Positions 13,601-24,319 of a DNA stretch of 64,000 nucleotides are shown one piece after another. The notes under the pieces are model-generated. The model ran no database searches, was not told the origin of the DNA, and saw only the letters and a program-made list of their open reading frames with translations. Positions within the stretch are counted from its first letter, which is position 1. Each line of letters begins with the position of its first letter. Location of the stretch: the NCBI RefSeq assembly GCF_001051235.1, contig NZ_CBTJ020000043.1, forward strand, positions 1-64,000, in the 5' to 3' direction. The stretch comes from Candidatus Competibacter denitrificans Run_A_D11 (lineage in GTDB: Bacteria; Pseudomonadota; Gammaproteobacteria; Competibacterales; Competibacteraceae). The translations under genes were made by a program, and so were the position numbers.

Positions 13601-14716
13601 TCACTTCTTTTCGCCGTAAACCTGTTCTTTCGTAAAGATTTTTTCGGCGATCAGCGTGCTGTCGATGTTGTCTTTGGTGATCAGCATTACCGGGGTAATC
13701 ACGGTTGGAATTTTGGCGAAACCGTTATCGGTCATGGCGAAACGTAACCCGCCCTGAGCGGCTTCCCGCGCGATGGTTTCCAACGGCTTGGCGGGATTTT
13801 TGGCGATTTCGACCGCGATTTCAGCGGCTTTGTGCGCCAGCGGTTTGATCGCCTTCCAGACCTCGACCACTTGTTTGCCCTGGACGATGTAGCGGATGTT
13901 CTTCAAATCAGCATCCGCGCCAGCGACAAACACCTTTCCGGTATCCGCCAGCTTTTCCAAATCCAGCGCCGCGATCACGCCACTGGCCAAGCCGCTGTTG
14001 TTGCAAATAAAAGCATCCACGCCATTCTTGTACTTCACTAATAAATTGCTGGCGGTTTCGGCGGCGCGATCGGGCGACCAATCGACATGGGAGATTTGCG
14101 CGACCAATTTCAAGCCAGGATTTTGTTGGATCGTCTTCAACACGCCCTGGCTCATGGCCTCAGCGTTGGAATCACCAGGCTGGCCCATGATGAGCGCCAC
14201 TTTGCCTTCGACCTTGCCGCGTTTTTGCTGGAACCATTGGATCATGGCTTCACTCTGCAATTGGCCGACCGCCCAGCTATCCTGCATCACCATCAGGTCC
14301 AGCGGGCCGTTGACCACCATCGCGTCATAGCCCACCACTTTGACGCCTTTCTGATTCGCCAGCCGCACCAGCGCGCCGGCCAGTCCGGTGTTGACTGGTT
14401 GCAGCACGATCACCTGAGCGCCTTCATCCAGCATTTGCTCGAACTGCCGCAACTGGATCAGTTCGCTGTTGCCGCTGGAATCGAACAGGACTTGCGCACC
14501 CAGCGCCTCGGCGCGCGCGAGGAACTCGGCCTTGTCGGTTTGGTAGCGTTCCTCCTGCATGGTTTTGAGCAGGAAGCCGATCTTGAGCCCCGACTCCTTG
14601 GCGTGCGCGGCGGGTTGGAACATCAGCGCCACCGCCAGCAGCCCAATCAGTCCGATGAGCCGGTTGAGGGAAGAAAATCCGCTTATCCTCTGAAATAGCA
14701 GTTTCAACGTGTTCAT
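13601..14716 (-). CDS. XylF-type sugar-binding protein (second paralogue)
   Basis: Periplasmic sugar-binding component of a CUT2-type ABC transporter, XylF/RbsB superfamily. The ATG at 14716 is chosen because GGAGGA precedes it and a signal peptide follows (IGLIGLLAVALMFQPAAHA). The mature part begins KESGLKIGFLLKTMQEERYQ and shares long identities with the other paralogue at 17641-18690 (LLKTMQEERYQ, VMQDSWAVG, ALIMGQPGDSNA). It is the last gene of the cluster, after the permease gene. It may be a second substrate receptor for the same permease or a chemoreceptor ligand-binding protein. Confidence 0.88.
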   Translation of the reverse strand: MNTLKLLFQRISGFSSLNRLIGLIGLLAVALMFQPAAHAKESGLKIGFLLKTMQEERYQTDKAEFLARAEALGAQVLFDSSGNSELIQLRQFEQMLDEGAQVIVLQPVNTGLAGALVRLANQKGVKVVGYDAMVVNGPLDLMVMQDSWAVGQLQSEAMIQWFQQKRGKVEGKVALIMGQPGDSNAEAMSQGVLKTIQQNPGLKLVAQISHVDWSPDRAAETASNLLVKYKNGVDAFICNNSGLASGVIAALDLEKLADTGKVFVAGADADLKNIRYIVQGKQVVEVWKAIKPLAHKAAEIAVEIAKNPAKPLETIAREAAQGGLRFAMTDNGFAKIPTVITPVMLITKDNIDSTLIAEKIFTKEQVYGEKK

Positions 14717-14792
14717 AAAGTCCTCCGGGTAAAATTGACGAAGCCCTTGGCGTTGGAGCAAGTCAACGCGACCTGCTCCCCGCAACCGCTGT

Positions 14793-15971
14793 TTACCCGC
14801 GTTTTTTCTTGCTCAACACGTCAAACCAGACCGCCAGAATGATGATGCCGCCCTTAATGATCAACTGATAAAAAGTCGGCACTTCCAGCAAACTCATACC
14901 ATTATTCAGCACGCTGATGATGAACGCGCCGATGACAGTGCCGATGATAGTGCCGACGCCACCGGAGAAACTGGTGCCGCCGATGATCACCGCCGAAATC
15001 GCATCCAATTCAAACATATTGCCGAGATTTGGCGATGCGCCATTCAGCCGCGACGCCAGCATAATGCCCGCCAGCGCTGATAGTGTGGTGATGATGCAGT
15101 AAATCGCAATCTTCATGCTCTTGATGCTGATGCCGGATAAGCGCGCGGCCTCCTCATTGCCGCCCATCGCATAAATCCGCCGACCGAATTTGGTGTGCTG
15201 AAGCGTGAAGCTGCCAATAAAGGCGATGACCGCAAAAATCGCCACCGGATACGGCAGCCCGCGATAGGAGAAGGCATACAAAATGATCAGGCCGGCCAGC
15301 ACGGTCACGACCGCCCCGGTAATCAGTTCCTGGTTTTTGACGGTGATGCCATATTGACGTTTTTGCCTTAAATCCTGGTATTGCGAGAACAGCAGATAGC
15401 CCAGAATCAGCAGCACCACGATGGTGGAGACCGTCACCGAGAAAAAGCCGCCGCCGATCTCACCGAACACCGGATTGGTCACCGGCACCGAACCGCCGTC
15501 AGAAAGCGTGAGCGCAATGCCGCGCGCAATCGTCATCATGCCCAGCGTGATGATGAAGGGTGGAATGTTGTAATGAGCGATCCACAGCGCATTCCACAGC
15601 CCGATTAACACGCCCGTCAGCAGCAAGGTGATGAGGATGGCGGCCCAGACGTTGACGCCCGATTGCATCAACAAAGTCACGGTAATCGCCGCCAAACCGA
15701 CGATTGAGCCGACCGAGAGATCGATGCCGTTAATGATGATGACCAGCGTCATGCCGACCGCGATGATGCCGACGATGGTGGTTTGCCGAGCCAGGTTGGT
15801 GAGATTGCGGGGCGTGAAGAAGGCTTCATCCCAGAAGCTGAAAATAAGCATCAAGGCGATCAGTGCGACCAGGGTGCCGTTATCTTTTAAGAATTTCAGG
15901 AAGGCGCGCATCCCTTCGCTTTGCAAAAAGCCCGTTGTCGGTTGTTCGGTGGTGGGTGCGGTGTTTGCCAT
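14793..15971 (-). CDS. xylH: XylH-type sugar ABC transporter permease
   Basis: Inner-membrane permease of a CUT2 sugar transporter (BPD_transp_2 family), 392 residues from the ATG at 15971, which has AAAGGGGA upstream. A longer frame to 16073 would overlap the ATPase gene and starts with a basic, non-membrane stretch. About ten hydrophobic segments are visible, with the family motifs NGIDLSVGSIVGLAA and AISAVIIGGTSFSGGVGTIIGT. It lies 14 bases after the ATPase gene. Its assignment to xylose rests on resemblance to XylH. No xylose isomerase or xylulokinase gene is in the window, so another sugar is possible. Confidence 0.88.
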   Translation of the reverse strand: MANTAPTTEQPTTGFLQSEGMRAFLKFLKDNGTLVALIALMLIFSFWDEAFFTPRNLTNLARQTTIVGIIAVGMTLVIIINGIDLSVGSIVGLAAITVTLLMQSGVNVWAAILITLLLTGVLIGLWNALWIAHYNIPPFIITLGMMTIARGIALTLSDGGSVPVTNPVFGEIGGGFFSVTVSTIVVLLILGYLLFSQYQDLRQKRQYGITVKNQELITGAVVTVLAGLIILYAFSYRGLPYPVAIFAVIAFIGSFTLQHTKFGRRIYAMGGNEEAARLSGISIKSMKIAIYCIITTLSALAGIMLASRLNGASPNLGNMFELDAISAVIIGGTSFSGGVGTIIGTVIGAFIISVLNNGMSLLEVPTFYQLIIKGGIIILAVWFDVLSKKKRG

Positions 15972-15985
15972 GTGTGTGATCCCCT

Positions 15986-17518
<1,533 letters not shown>

Positions 17519-17547
17519 TGAGTTCACCGTCCTGTTTTGTTCGAGTT

Positions 17548-17586
17548 AAAAAAAGCCCACCTTCATCGTCCGGTGGAAGGTGGGCT
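17548..17586 (-). terminator. Intra-operon terminator between xylF and xylG
   Basis: AGCCCACCTT (17554-17563) and AAGGTGGGCT (17577-17586) form a 10-bp stem. On the minus strand a T tract follows. Because it lies between the binding-protein gene and the ATPase gene, partial read-through would give more binding protein than transporter. Confidence 0.85.
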
Positions 17587-17640
17587 GCAACGGGGGAGAT
17601 CATCCCGCGTGAACAGGCTTGATCGAGAGCGGATCAGGCG

Positions 17641-18690
17641 TTATTTCTTGCCGTAGACCTGCTCTTTGGTGTACAGCCCACCGGCGATGATGGTCGAATC
17701 CAGATTGTCCTTGGTGACGGGAACGATTTCGGTGACGATGGTCGGCACTTCGACCGCGCCGTTGTTGATGGTTTTATCGATCTTGACGACATCGGCGGGT
17801 TTTTTGTCGGGATTCTGGGCCAGCTTAACGGCTGCTTCGGCAGCGGTTTCCGCCAGCGGCTTGACCTTCTTCCAGATTTCGACGGTCTGCTTGCCCTGCG
17901 CCACATATTGAATATTGGTCAGATCGGCATCGGAACCGGCGACGAACACTTTATCGGTGCTGGCCAGCCCTTGGGCGTCGAGGGCGGCGATCACGCCACG
18001 GGCCATACCGCTGTTATTGCAGATAAAGGCATCGACCTTGTTTTTATATTTGGTCAGGGCGTTTTCGGTGGTCGCCATCGCCTTGTCGGTGGACCAGCCT
18101 TCGTGGGATTGTTCCACCACCAGCTTCAGGCCGGGGTTTTTCTTGATGAGATCCAAAGCGCCGCTGCTCATCGCCGTAGCGTTGGAATCGCCCGGTTGAC
18201 CCATGATCAGGGCAACATTGCCTTCGATTTTGCCCTCCCGATGCTTTTTGAACCATTCCAGCATCGCTTCACCCTGGAGCTTGCCAACCGCCCAACTATC
18301 CTGCATGACCATCAGATCGAGCGGGCCATTGACCAGCATCGAGTCATAACCCACCACTTTGACTTTCTCTTCGTTGGCGGTCTTAACCATCTTGCCGGCG
18401 GTGCCGGTGTTGACGGGCTGCATCACAATAACTTTGCAGCCTTTCGACAGCATGTTTTCAAATTTGGAGAGTTGCGCCTGCTCATCGTTGTTGGCTGAAT
18501 CGAACACCACTTCGGCGCCCATCGCTTCAGCCTTGGCGATGAAGTCGGCTTTATCATGCTGGTAGCGCTCTTCCTGCATGGTTTTCAACAGGAAACCGAT
18601 TTTTACCTTGTCGCCGGCCAAGGCGGTGTTGCCCAGGGCCAAGGCGACGGCGGAGGCGGCGAACAGGACTTTAAGGGTTTTTCGGCTCAT
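17641..18690 (-). CDS. xylF: XylF-type sugar-binding protein (first paralogue)
   Basis: Periplasmic binding protein of the XylF type, 349 residues. ATG 18690 (MSRKTLKVLFAASAVALALG, cleavage near ALA) has TGGAGA upstream; the longer frame would use TTG. The mature part begins GDKVKIGFLLKTMQEERYQ. The family motifs VMQPVNTGTAG, VGYDSMLVNGP and FICNNSGMARGVIAAL are present. It precedes xylG and xylH and is separated from them by a terminator that should favour its expression. It is clearly related to the second binding protein at 13601-14716, which suggests duplication within the operon. Confidence 0.9.
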   Translation of the reverse strand: MSRKTLKVLFAASAVALALGNTALAGDKVKIGFLLKTMQEERYQHDKADFIAKAEAMGAEVVFDSANNDEQAQLSKFENMLSKGCKVIVMQPVNTGTAGKMVKTANEEKVKVVGYDSMLVNGPLDLMVMQDSWAVGKLQGEAMLEWFKKHREGKIEGNVALIMGQPGDSNATAMSSGALDLIKKNPGLKLVVEQSHEGWSTDKAMATTENALTKYKNKVDAFICNNSGMARGVIAALDAQGLASTDKVFVAGSDADLTNIQYVAQGKQTVEIWKKVKPLAETAAEAAVKLAQNPDKKPADVVKIDKTINNGAVEVPTIVTEIVPVTKDNLDSTIIAGGLYTKEQVYGKK

Positions 18691-18849
18691 CGGGTTCTCC
18701 AAAAACGGATCAAGTAATGCTGCGATGTGCTGGTTTGGCAGGCTGCCAAGGTATGACCGGCATCGTTGCCGAACGAATGTGGCTCGTCGTTGCTCAGATG
18801 ACTTTGAGTATCAGTTCTCCTCTGTATTTTGCCTGATTTCAAGGTTAGA

Positions 18850-19806
18850 TCATTGATCGCGCAAGAATTCCAATACCTTCTTGCGGTCGGGCAGGGCGGG
18901 AATCGCGCCACGGATGGTGGTAGCCAGCGCGCCGACGGCATTGGCAAAACGGCATAGCTCGCCCAGCTTCGTTTTATCAGTGAAGGCGGTCGGATCAGCC
19001 AGCACGCCTTGCAGGAGACCGGCCACGAACCCGTCGCCAGCACCGGTCGCATCAACGGCCTCCACGGTGAAGGTCTTGGCAGCGCCGGTAAAAGAGGGGG
19101 TGAAGTAGACACAGCCGTCACGCCCGCGTGTGGCGACCATCAGCTTGAGTTCATCGTGCCAGAGCGTTTTACAGGCTTGCTCCAGATCGTCGGTGCCGGT
19201 CAGAAAGGCGGTTTCATCATCGCTGATCTTAACGATGTGAGCCTTCTTCAAGCCGAGCAACATCCCTTCCCGCGCAGCGTCAGCATCCGGCCACAGCGGC
19301 AGGCGCAGATTAGGATCGTAAGAGATCAGGCAACCGGCGGCGCGGGCGGTATCTACAGCGTGCAAAGTGGCGCTGCGCGAGGGTTCGCTGATGAGGCTGA
19401 TCGAACCGAAATGTAGCAACTTGGCCTGCTGAATCGCCCCGACATTGACTTCTTGCGGGGTAAACAGCATGTCGGCGCTGGGATGGCGATAGAACATGAA
19501 TTCCCGTTCACCATCAGCGCGTAAGGAAACGAATGCCAGGGCGGTGCGCGCTTCGCTGGAGAACACCAGCGGACTGACATCGACCCCGCTTTCGGCCAGA
19601 GTAGCGGCCAGAAAATGGCCGAAAGCGTCGGCGCCGACCTTGCCCATGAACGCGCTCGGAATCCCCAGCCGGGCCAGACCGACCGCTACGTTACCGGGTG
19701 CGCCGCCGGGCGCTTTGACGAAGGCTGGCGCATCGGTCAGGCCGGTGCCGGTGACGGTGGGGACGAAATCAATCAGCAATTCACCCAGACAGATCGCTTC
19801 GGCCAT
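18850..19806 (-). CDS. PfkB-family sugar kinase, probably fructokinase
   Basis: Cytoplasmic ribokinase/PfkB kinase of 318 residues. ATG 19806 is chosen because GAGGA lies at correct spacing and CLGELLIDFVP is the usual start of ScrK-like fructokinases. The substrate loop KAPGGAPGNVAVGLARLG and the catalytic DATGAGDGFVAGLL are intact. It lies upstream of the XylF-type binding-protein gene on the same strand with a ~160-base gap. It could phosphorylate the sugar brought in by that transporter; since fructokinase similarity is strongest, the transporter may carry fructose or a related ketose. 2-Keto-3-deoxygluconate kinase is an alternative. Confidence 0.85.
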   Translation of the reverse strand: MAEAICLGELLIDFVPTVTGTGLTDAPAFVKAPGGAPGNVAVGLARLGIPSAFMGKVGADAFGHFLAATLAESGVDVSPLVFSSEARTALAFVSLRADGEREFMFYRHPSADMLFTPQEVNVGAIQQAKLLHFGSISLISEPSRSATLHAVDTARAAGCLISYDPNLRLPLWPDADAAREGMLLGLKKAHIVKISDDETAFLTGTDDLEQACKTLWHDELKLMVATRGRDGCVYFTPSFTGAAKTFTVEAVDATGAGDGFVAGLLQGVLADPTAFTDKTKLGELCRFANAVGALATTIRGAIPALPDRKKVLEFLRDQ

Positions 19807-19816
19807 GCTGGAGTCC

Positions 19817-20224
19817 TCAAGAGGCAAACGAGTCGGGGATGATCTCCGAAATAAGCCTTTTCAGGCTGAATGCAGAGGGCACGACATCGCCATGCTGGTC
19901 GCAGTGATAGGTCATTACCAGGACACCATCGTCGGTAACGAATCTATGGGCGGTCACCTGGCGTTGACAGCGGGGGCACGCGGTGAGTGGCAGCGAAGCG
20001 GGTAACTTTTCGGCTTCGCGCGGCGTATCAAACCTTGCCGGATCACGGTCAGGCGTTCTGGCAGGGTTCTTAGCAAAAGCTGCACGCCGCCCGATCAAAC
20101 CACAACAAACACGCGTGCCGGATATGGACTGCGAAGTATCCTGAGTACCCTGAGAGAATGATGACACCGTTCCGTCACGGTACTGACAGGTGATTGGATG
20201 ACTACTTGAATCTTGCGGGTTCAT
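19817..20224 (-). CDS. Hypothetical small zinc-ribbon-like protein
   Basis: An open frame of up to 135 codons ends 11 bases before the sugar kinase start. The C-terminal half carries CPRCQRQ and YHCDQHGD, a CxxC...HCxxH pattern spaced like a zinc ribbon. The N-terminal half is polar and low in structure, and no clear ribosome-binding site marks the start, so the real gene may be shorter. I do not recognise a family. The proximity to the kinase suggests co-transcription, nothing more. Confidence 0.4.
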   Translation of the reverse strand: MNPQDSSSHPITCQYRDGTVSSFSQGTQDTSQSISGTRVCCGLIGRRAAFAKNPARTPDRDPARFDTPREAEKLPASLPLTACPRCQRQVTAHRFVTDDGVLVMTYHCDQHGDVVPSAFSLKRLISEIIPDSFAS

Positions 20225-20276
20225 CTCAGATCACGCGCTTTTACATGTGGTAACGCAGACAGGGCGGCGCAAGGAG

Positions 20277-20306
20277 GCGGAAGCCGTTTCTAGCCAGGGC
20301 TTCCGC
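20277..20306 (-). terminator. Hairpin downstream of the porin gene
   Basis: GCGGAAGCC (20277-20285) and GGCTTCCGC (20298-20306) form a perfect 9-bp stem after the porin stop. No T tract follows on either strand, so it may be a weak terminator or mRNA-stabilising hairpin. Confidence 0.5.
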
Positions 20307-20331
20307 CGTTTCACCCGAACGAGGCAGCCTG

Positions 20332-21378
20332 TCAGAACAGGTGCCGCAGACCGGTGGTAATGATATTTTGATCACCATAGACCAGGGTGTTGGCGTCGCG
20401 GCCGATATATTCGGCCCAGAGCCAAGTGCGCTTGCTGAGATTATATTGGTAGCCCAACCGCCAGTTATCGATGGTGTCTTCCCGGTCGATACCCGTATCG
20501 GTCTGGCCGTAGGCAGCTCGCAATGTGTTATTGCCGAAGCTGTATTGGCCGGTCAGATACCAGCTTTTGGCATCGTCACCGCCAGCCAGAGGTACGCCGT
20601 TCACCCGGATCTGCCGAGCGATGTTGACATCGTTAAAGGTGCCTTGTTCATAAATGAAGCCGACGAGGAATTGGTTGGTTTTGTAGCCCAATCCCAACCC
20701 CCAATTATCCAAATCGAGATCGATGGTCCGGCCGCTGCCTAGAGAGGCGTTGTTGTCGCCATTGAGCTTGATGTACGTCAGCCCGGCAAAGATTGGCCCC
20801 TGATTATATTTGAGGTTGACGCTCCATATATCGATGTCGTTGGTCACCGTATCGCCGCCGCTGGCCGATACCATGGCTTCAGCGCTGAAGCCGCCGAAAA
20901 CTGGCGTTTGATAATCGAGGTTGTTATCCACAGTGCTCAAAGCCCCGTGCGGGCTGGTTTCCTTGGTGATGGTGCCGCCTAGATAGGCAGACCCATTGAG
21001 CACCTTGCCGCTGTTCCAAACATCGATCACGTTCAAGACTTTCCAGTAAGGTGTGTCTTGAGTGCCCAGGGTAAGCGTACCGAAACCGCCGCTCAGACCA
21101 GCAAACTTCTGGGCGGTGCCGGAGAAATTCCCTCCGTCGGTCATATCGACATTAAATTCCCACATATAGATCGCTTTCAGCCCGCCGCCGAGATCCTCAA
21201 AACCCTTGATCCCCAGTTTTGAGCCATCGTCGGTGACATCCCAGGTATCAGGGCCGTTCTTAACATCGGTATACGTCAAGGACGGTCTAGCCTCCCCATA
21301 CAGAATCGTATCGGCCTGAGCGGCGAGCGGTGCCCCCAGAACGGTTGCCAAGGCGAGTGTGAGTGCTGTTTTTTTCAT
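20332..21378 (-). CDS. Outer-membrane porin (general-porin fold)
   Basis: Predicted 16-stranded trimeric porin of the Gram-negative porin family (porin_4-like), 348 residues. The signal peptide is MKKTALTLALATVLGAPLAAQA, cut before DTILYGEARPSLTY. The next segments (DDGSKLGIKGFEDLGGGLKA, FAGLSGGFGTLTLGTQDTP) are typical porin strands and the L3-region approach. The chain ends in TTGLRHLF with the terminal phenylalanine needed for outer-membrane assembly. Two LacI-type operators in the upstream gap, shared with the fru genes and the divergent regulator, suggest that it serves sugar uptake and is induced together with the fructose PTS. Confidence 0.92.
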   Translation of the reverse strand: MKKTALTLALATVLGAPLAAQADTILYGEARPSLTYTDVKNGPDTWDVTDDGSKLGIKGFEDLGGGLKAIYMWEFNVDMTDGGNFSGTAQKFAGLSGGFGTLTLGTQDTPYWKVLNVIDVWNSGKVLNGSAYLGGTITKETSPHGALSTVDNNLDYQTPVFGGFSAEAMVSASGGDTVTNDIDIWSVNLKYNQGPIFAGLTYIKLNGDNNASLGSGRTIDLDLDNWGLGLGYKTNQFLVGFIYEQGTFNDVNIARQIRVNGVPLAGGDDAKSWYLTGQYSFGNNTLRAAYGQTDTGIDREDTIDNWRLGYQYNLSKRTWLWAEYIGRDANTLVYGDQNIITTGLRHLF

Positions 21379-21452
21379 CTTTATCGAGTCCTCGTGGTTG
21401 TTAACTCTCTGAGTATAGAGCGTGTTTTAAGTGGTTATTTCAGAAAGATTTA

Positions 21453-21464
21453 GTAATCGTTTTC
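21453..21464. promoter_or_regulatory. LacI-type operator, porin proximal
   Basis: GTAATCGTTTTC lies 75 bases upstream of the porin start, in an 18-base stretch identical to the one at the fruB start (11461-11478). Confidence 0.6.
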
Positions 21465-21509
21465 TTTATTAAAAACAGATAGTTTTCAGAATGATTTACA
21501 TCGAAAATT

Positions 21510-21521
21510 GTAATCGTTTAC
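21510..21521. promoter_or_regulatory. LacI-type operator, porin distal
   Basis: GTAATCGTTTAC, identical over 12 bases to the sites before fruA (7945) and before the lacI-type gene (21707). Confidence 0.65.
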
Positions 21522-21706
21522 ATATTTTTTATCAATGCTGTGCCTATAAATTTTTTTATAGCGTGTTCTTGTTGTTTTTACATTTAAAATTTATTTTCTA
21601 ATCAATATTTTATTATAAATTCTAACCTTTCTTGAAAAGTATGGGTTGGCTGAACCCCAGGTTATGCCCATGTACAAATAGCTGGAGAATATGCAAGAAT
21701 AAAAAT

Positions 21707-21718
21707 GTAATCGTTTAC
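21707..21718. promoter_or_regulatory. LacI-type operator upstream of the regulator gene
   Basis: GTAATCGTTTAC lies about 40 bases before the regulator ATG. It is followed at 21724-21735 by a second, weaker TTAATCGTTTTC. The pair suggests autorepression. Confidence 0.65.
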
Positions 21719-21759
21719 TTTAGTTAATCGTTTTCTCAATCCTCGGAGGAGGGGTATCG

Positions 21760-22779
21760 ATGGCGCGGATCAAGGACGTTGCAAAGCAGGCAGGTGTTTC
21801 AGTCGCTTCGGTCTCTCGGGTATTGGCCGGCCATAGCAAGGTGAGTGAATCGATTCGCCAGCGAGTTTTAGGAGCGGTTCACGATCTGTCTTATCGGCCG
21901 GATCTGGCAGCGCGCCGCTTGCGTTCCCGGCAAACTGACACGATTGGCTTGATCGTTTCGGATATTCGTAATCCCTTTTTTACTGAAGTGAGTCGGGCCG
22001 TCGAAGATGTGTCTTACCAACACCACCTGCGGGTGATCTTGTGTAACACCGACGAAGATGTAGAGAAAGAGAATTTGTATCTTGATCTGATGCGGGACGA
22101 GAACGTCAGTGGCGTGATTCTATCGCCCACGTTAACGACACTGGCCGGTTTCCGCGCCCGAGATTATCCGTTTCCAATGGTGTTGGTGGATCGTTGTGAC
22201 CGCGATACCGCTGCTGATGCGGTGATCTTGGATAATGTCGATGCGGGCTATCGATTGACGACGCATTTGATCGACAACGGCTATCGCCGGAATATCTTTT
22301 TTTATGGCACGACCAGTGCGACCGGTCGGCAACGGCGCGAAGGTTATGTGGCGGCGATGGCGGCACACGGGCTGGAAGCGCACGCAGAACCCGTGCGCTC
22401 AACCGCGACCGCTGAGCATGGTCGGGCGGCTGCCTACGAGCGACTGCGGCGACGACCGCTGCCGGATGCGTTGGTAGCCAGCAGCGGCTTGATCCTGCTT
22501 GGGCTGACCGAAGCGTTGCGCGAGTCAAAATTACGCTTTCCCGATGCGGTGGCCCTGGCCGGTTTCGACGATCTACCCTGGACTCGTTTGGTCGAACCCG
22601 GTATTACCGTGATTTCCCAGCCGCTTTACGAGATTGGGCGGGCGGCTATCGAATTACTGCTCCAGCGAATCGCCAAACCGGATCAAGCCGTGCGCCGGGT
22701 CGTGTTGCGCGGTGAACTGATCGAGCGTGGCTCGACGGCGAAACGCAACGGCTCGGCCGGTGTTTCAGTGGCCGCCTAG
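21760..22779 (+). CDS. LacI-family repressor, probable fructose-regulon regulator
   Basis: DNA-binding repressor of 339 residues. The N-terminal HTH (ARIKDVAKQAGVSVASVSRVL, then hinge YRPDLAARRLRS) is complete, followed by a periplasmic-binding-protein-like effector domain (TDTIGLIVSDIRNPFFTEV...). GGAGGAGGGG precedes the ATG. Operators of the form GTAATCGnTTnC occur in front of this gene, the divergent porin gene, fruB and fruA, so it most likely controls them all and responds to a fructose phosphate, as FruR/Cra-type proteins do. The target list is inferred from operator similarity. Confidence 0.9.
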   Translation: MARIKDVAKQAGVSVASVSRVLAGHSKVSESIRQRVLGAVHDLSYRPDLAARRLRSRQTDTIGLIVSDIRNPFFTEVSRAVEDVSYQHHLRVILCNTDEDVEKENLYLDLMRDENVSGVILSPTLTTLAGFRARDYPFPMVLVDRCDRDTAADAVILDNVDAGYRLTTHLIDNGYRRNIFFYGTTSATGRQRREGYVAAMAAHGLEAHAEPVRSTATAEHGRAAAYERLRRRPLPDALVASSGLILLGLTEALRESKLRFPDAVALAGFDDLPWTRLVEPGITVISQPLYEIGRAAIELLLQRIAKPDQAVRRVVLRGELIERGSTAKRNGSAGVSVAA

Positions 22780-22950
22780 ATGCCAAACCGTTACCTGTTC
22801 CCGCCTGAGCCGACCCTGGTTTTCCGCTAGGGCCGAGGTTTTCGACAAAGGGGGAGGACGCCACGGCGCGTCTTCACTACCTTGATCTCCAGTACACTAT
22901 GATCGCCAAGATCAGCGCCCGCGCGCTATCGCAAGAACTGGAGATGAGCA

Positions 22951-24039
22951 ATGCAACCTGCTACCACCGCCACCATCGATTTGGCGGCCCTGCGTCATAA
23001 TCTGGCCCGTGTTCGTGCCGCCGCGCCCCATTGTCGCGTTGCGACCGCCCTTAAGGCGAATGCCTATGGGCACGGTCTGTTGCGGGCCGCACGGGCGCTG
23101 TCTACCGCTGATGCCTTCGCTGTCGCACGTTGCGATGAAGCATTGGCCTTGCGAGAGGCTGGTATTGCCAAGCCGGTGGTGGTACTGGAAGGGTTTCTGC
23201 AACCCGAAGAAATAGACTTATGCCGCCAGCACGGCCTGCAAGTTGCTTTGCATCATGATTCTCAAGTGCGGATGCTCGAACTGGCCAAGCCGGGCCGGCC
23301 GCTTGATCTTTGGCTCAAGATCGATAGCGGGATGCATCGGTTGGGCTTTCCACCGGAACAGGTTCCCGCTGTGCTGGGGCGCCTTGCCGCGTGTCCGAAT
23401 GCAGGCCCCAACCCACGGTTGATGAGCCATCTGGCCAAGGCGGATGACCGGGAAGATCCGTATACCCGTCAACAACTGGCAGTTTTTCAGGCTGCTACTC
23501 AAGGAATAACTGCTGAGCGTTCCATGGCTAATTCCGGCGGTATTTTGGGATGGCCGGAGACCCATTTTGATTGGGTGCGCCCTGGCATCATGCTCTATGG
23601 CTGCACGCCTTTTAACCATGGCGTCGGCGCGGACGAGAGGCTGCGGCCGGTTATGACCCTGGCGAGTCGCTTAATAGCTGTACAACGGTATGCGGCGGGC
23701 GAGCCGATAGGCTACGGCGGCAGTTGGCGGTGTCCAAGGGATAGCCGTATCGGCGTGGTTGCCATTGGCTATGGCGACGGCTATCCGCGCCATGCGCCAT
23801 CCGGTACGCCGGTCTTGATCAATGGGCGGCGTGTTCCTCTAGTGGGTCGGGTTTCGATGGATATGATCACCGTCGATTTGACGGATTTACCTGAAGCGAA
23901 TGTCGGCGATCCGGTGGTCTTGTGGGGGTGTGATTTACCGGCCGAGGAGATTGCGCGTCACGCCAATACCATCACCTATGAGCTGTTTTGCAAGGTGATG
24001 CCGCGGGTTGTGGTGATCGAGACCGAGTTCAACGACTGA
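22951..24039 (+). CDS. alr: Alanine racemase
   Basis: PLP-dependent enzyme interconverting L- and D-alanine for peptidoglycan synthesis. In 362 residues the PLP lysine is K35 in ALKANAYGHG, the second-domain catalytic tyrosine is in IGYGDGYPRHAP, and VGRVSMDMITVDLTD is the conserved C-terminal stretch. Length is normal. ATG 22951 has GGAG upstream. It follows the LacI-type gene by ~170 bases and is probably an independent transcription unit. Confidence 0.95.
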   Translation: MQPATTATIDLAALRHNLARVRAAAPHCRVATALKANAYGHGLLRAARALSTADAFAVARCDEALALREAGIAKPVVVLEGFLQPEEIDLCRQHGLQVALHHDSQVRMLELAKPGRPLDLWLKIDSGMHRLGFPPEQVPAVLGRLAACPNAGPNPRLMSHLAKADDREDPYTRQQLAVFQAATQGITAERSMANSGGILGWPETHFDWVRPGIMLYGCTPFNHGVGADERLRPVMTLASRLIAVQRYAAGEPIGYGGSWRCPRDSRIGVVAIGYGDGYPRHAPSGTPVLINGRRVPLVGRVSMDMITVDLTDLPEANVGDPVVLWGCDLPAEEIARHANTITYELFCKVMPRVVVIETEFND

Positions 24040-24319
24040 GCCTTCCTGGCACTGTCGCTTGCCTGTTGGCTCGTAACAGTGGCGAGTCAGAGCTGTGAGT
24101 GTGCAATAGTGATCCGGGACACTTGATTTTCCGCTGCGTGGCCCAAGGTGATTCTTGCCTACCGTCGCTGAGCGCGGCGTGCCGAACCGCTTTCCCATGA
24201 GGCGAAGCCAATGCACAAATCGTTTGCGGCTGTTGACGAATATCTGGTCTGGAATGTGTCTAATGCGCTCATGCTGTTATAGTAACCCTTATTACGGACC
24301 ATCCAACGAGGCGGCTGCC

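Larger units (their letters stand above)
21379..21759. promoter_or_regulatory. Divergent control region of porin and lacI-type genes
   Basis: AT-rich gap of about 380 bases with at least four copies of the GTAATCG(T/A)TT(A/T)C motif: two near the porin start and two directly before the regulator start. No gene is visible in it. The layout suits repression of both genes and autoregulation of the repressor. Confidence 0.7.
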
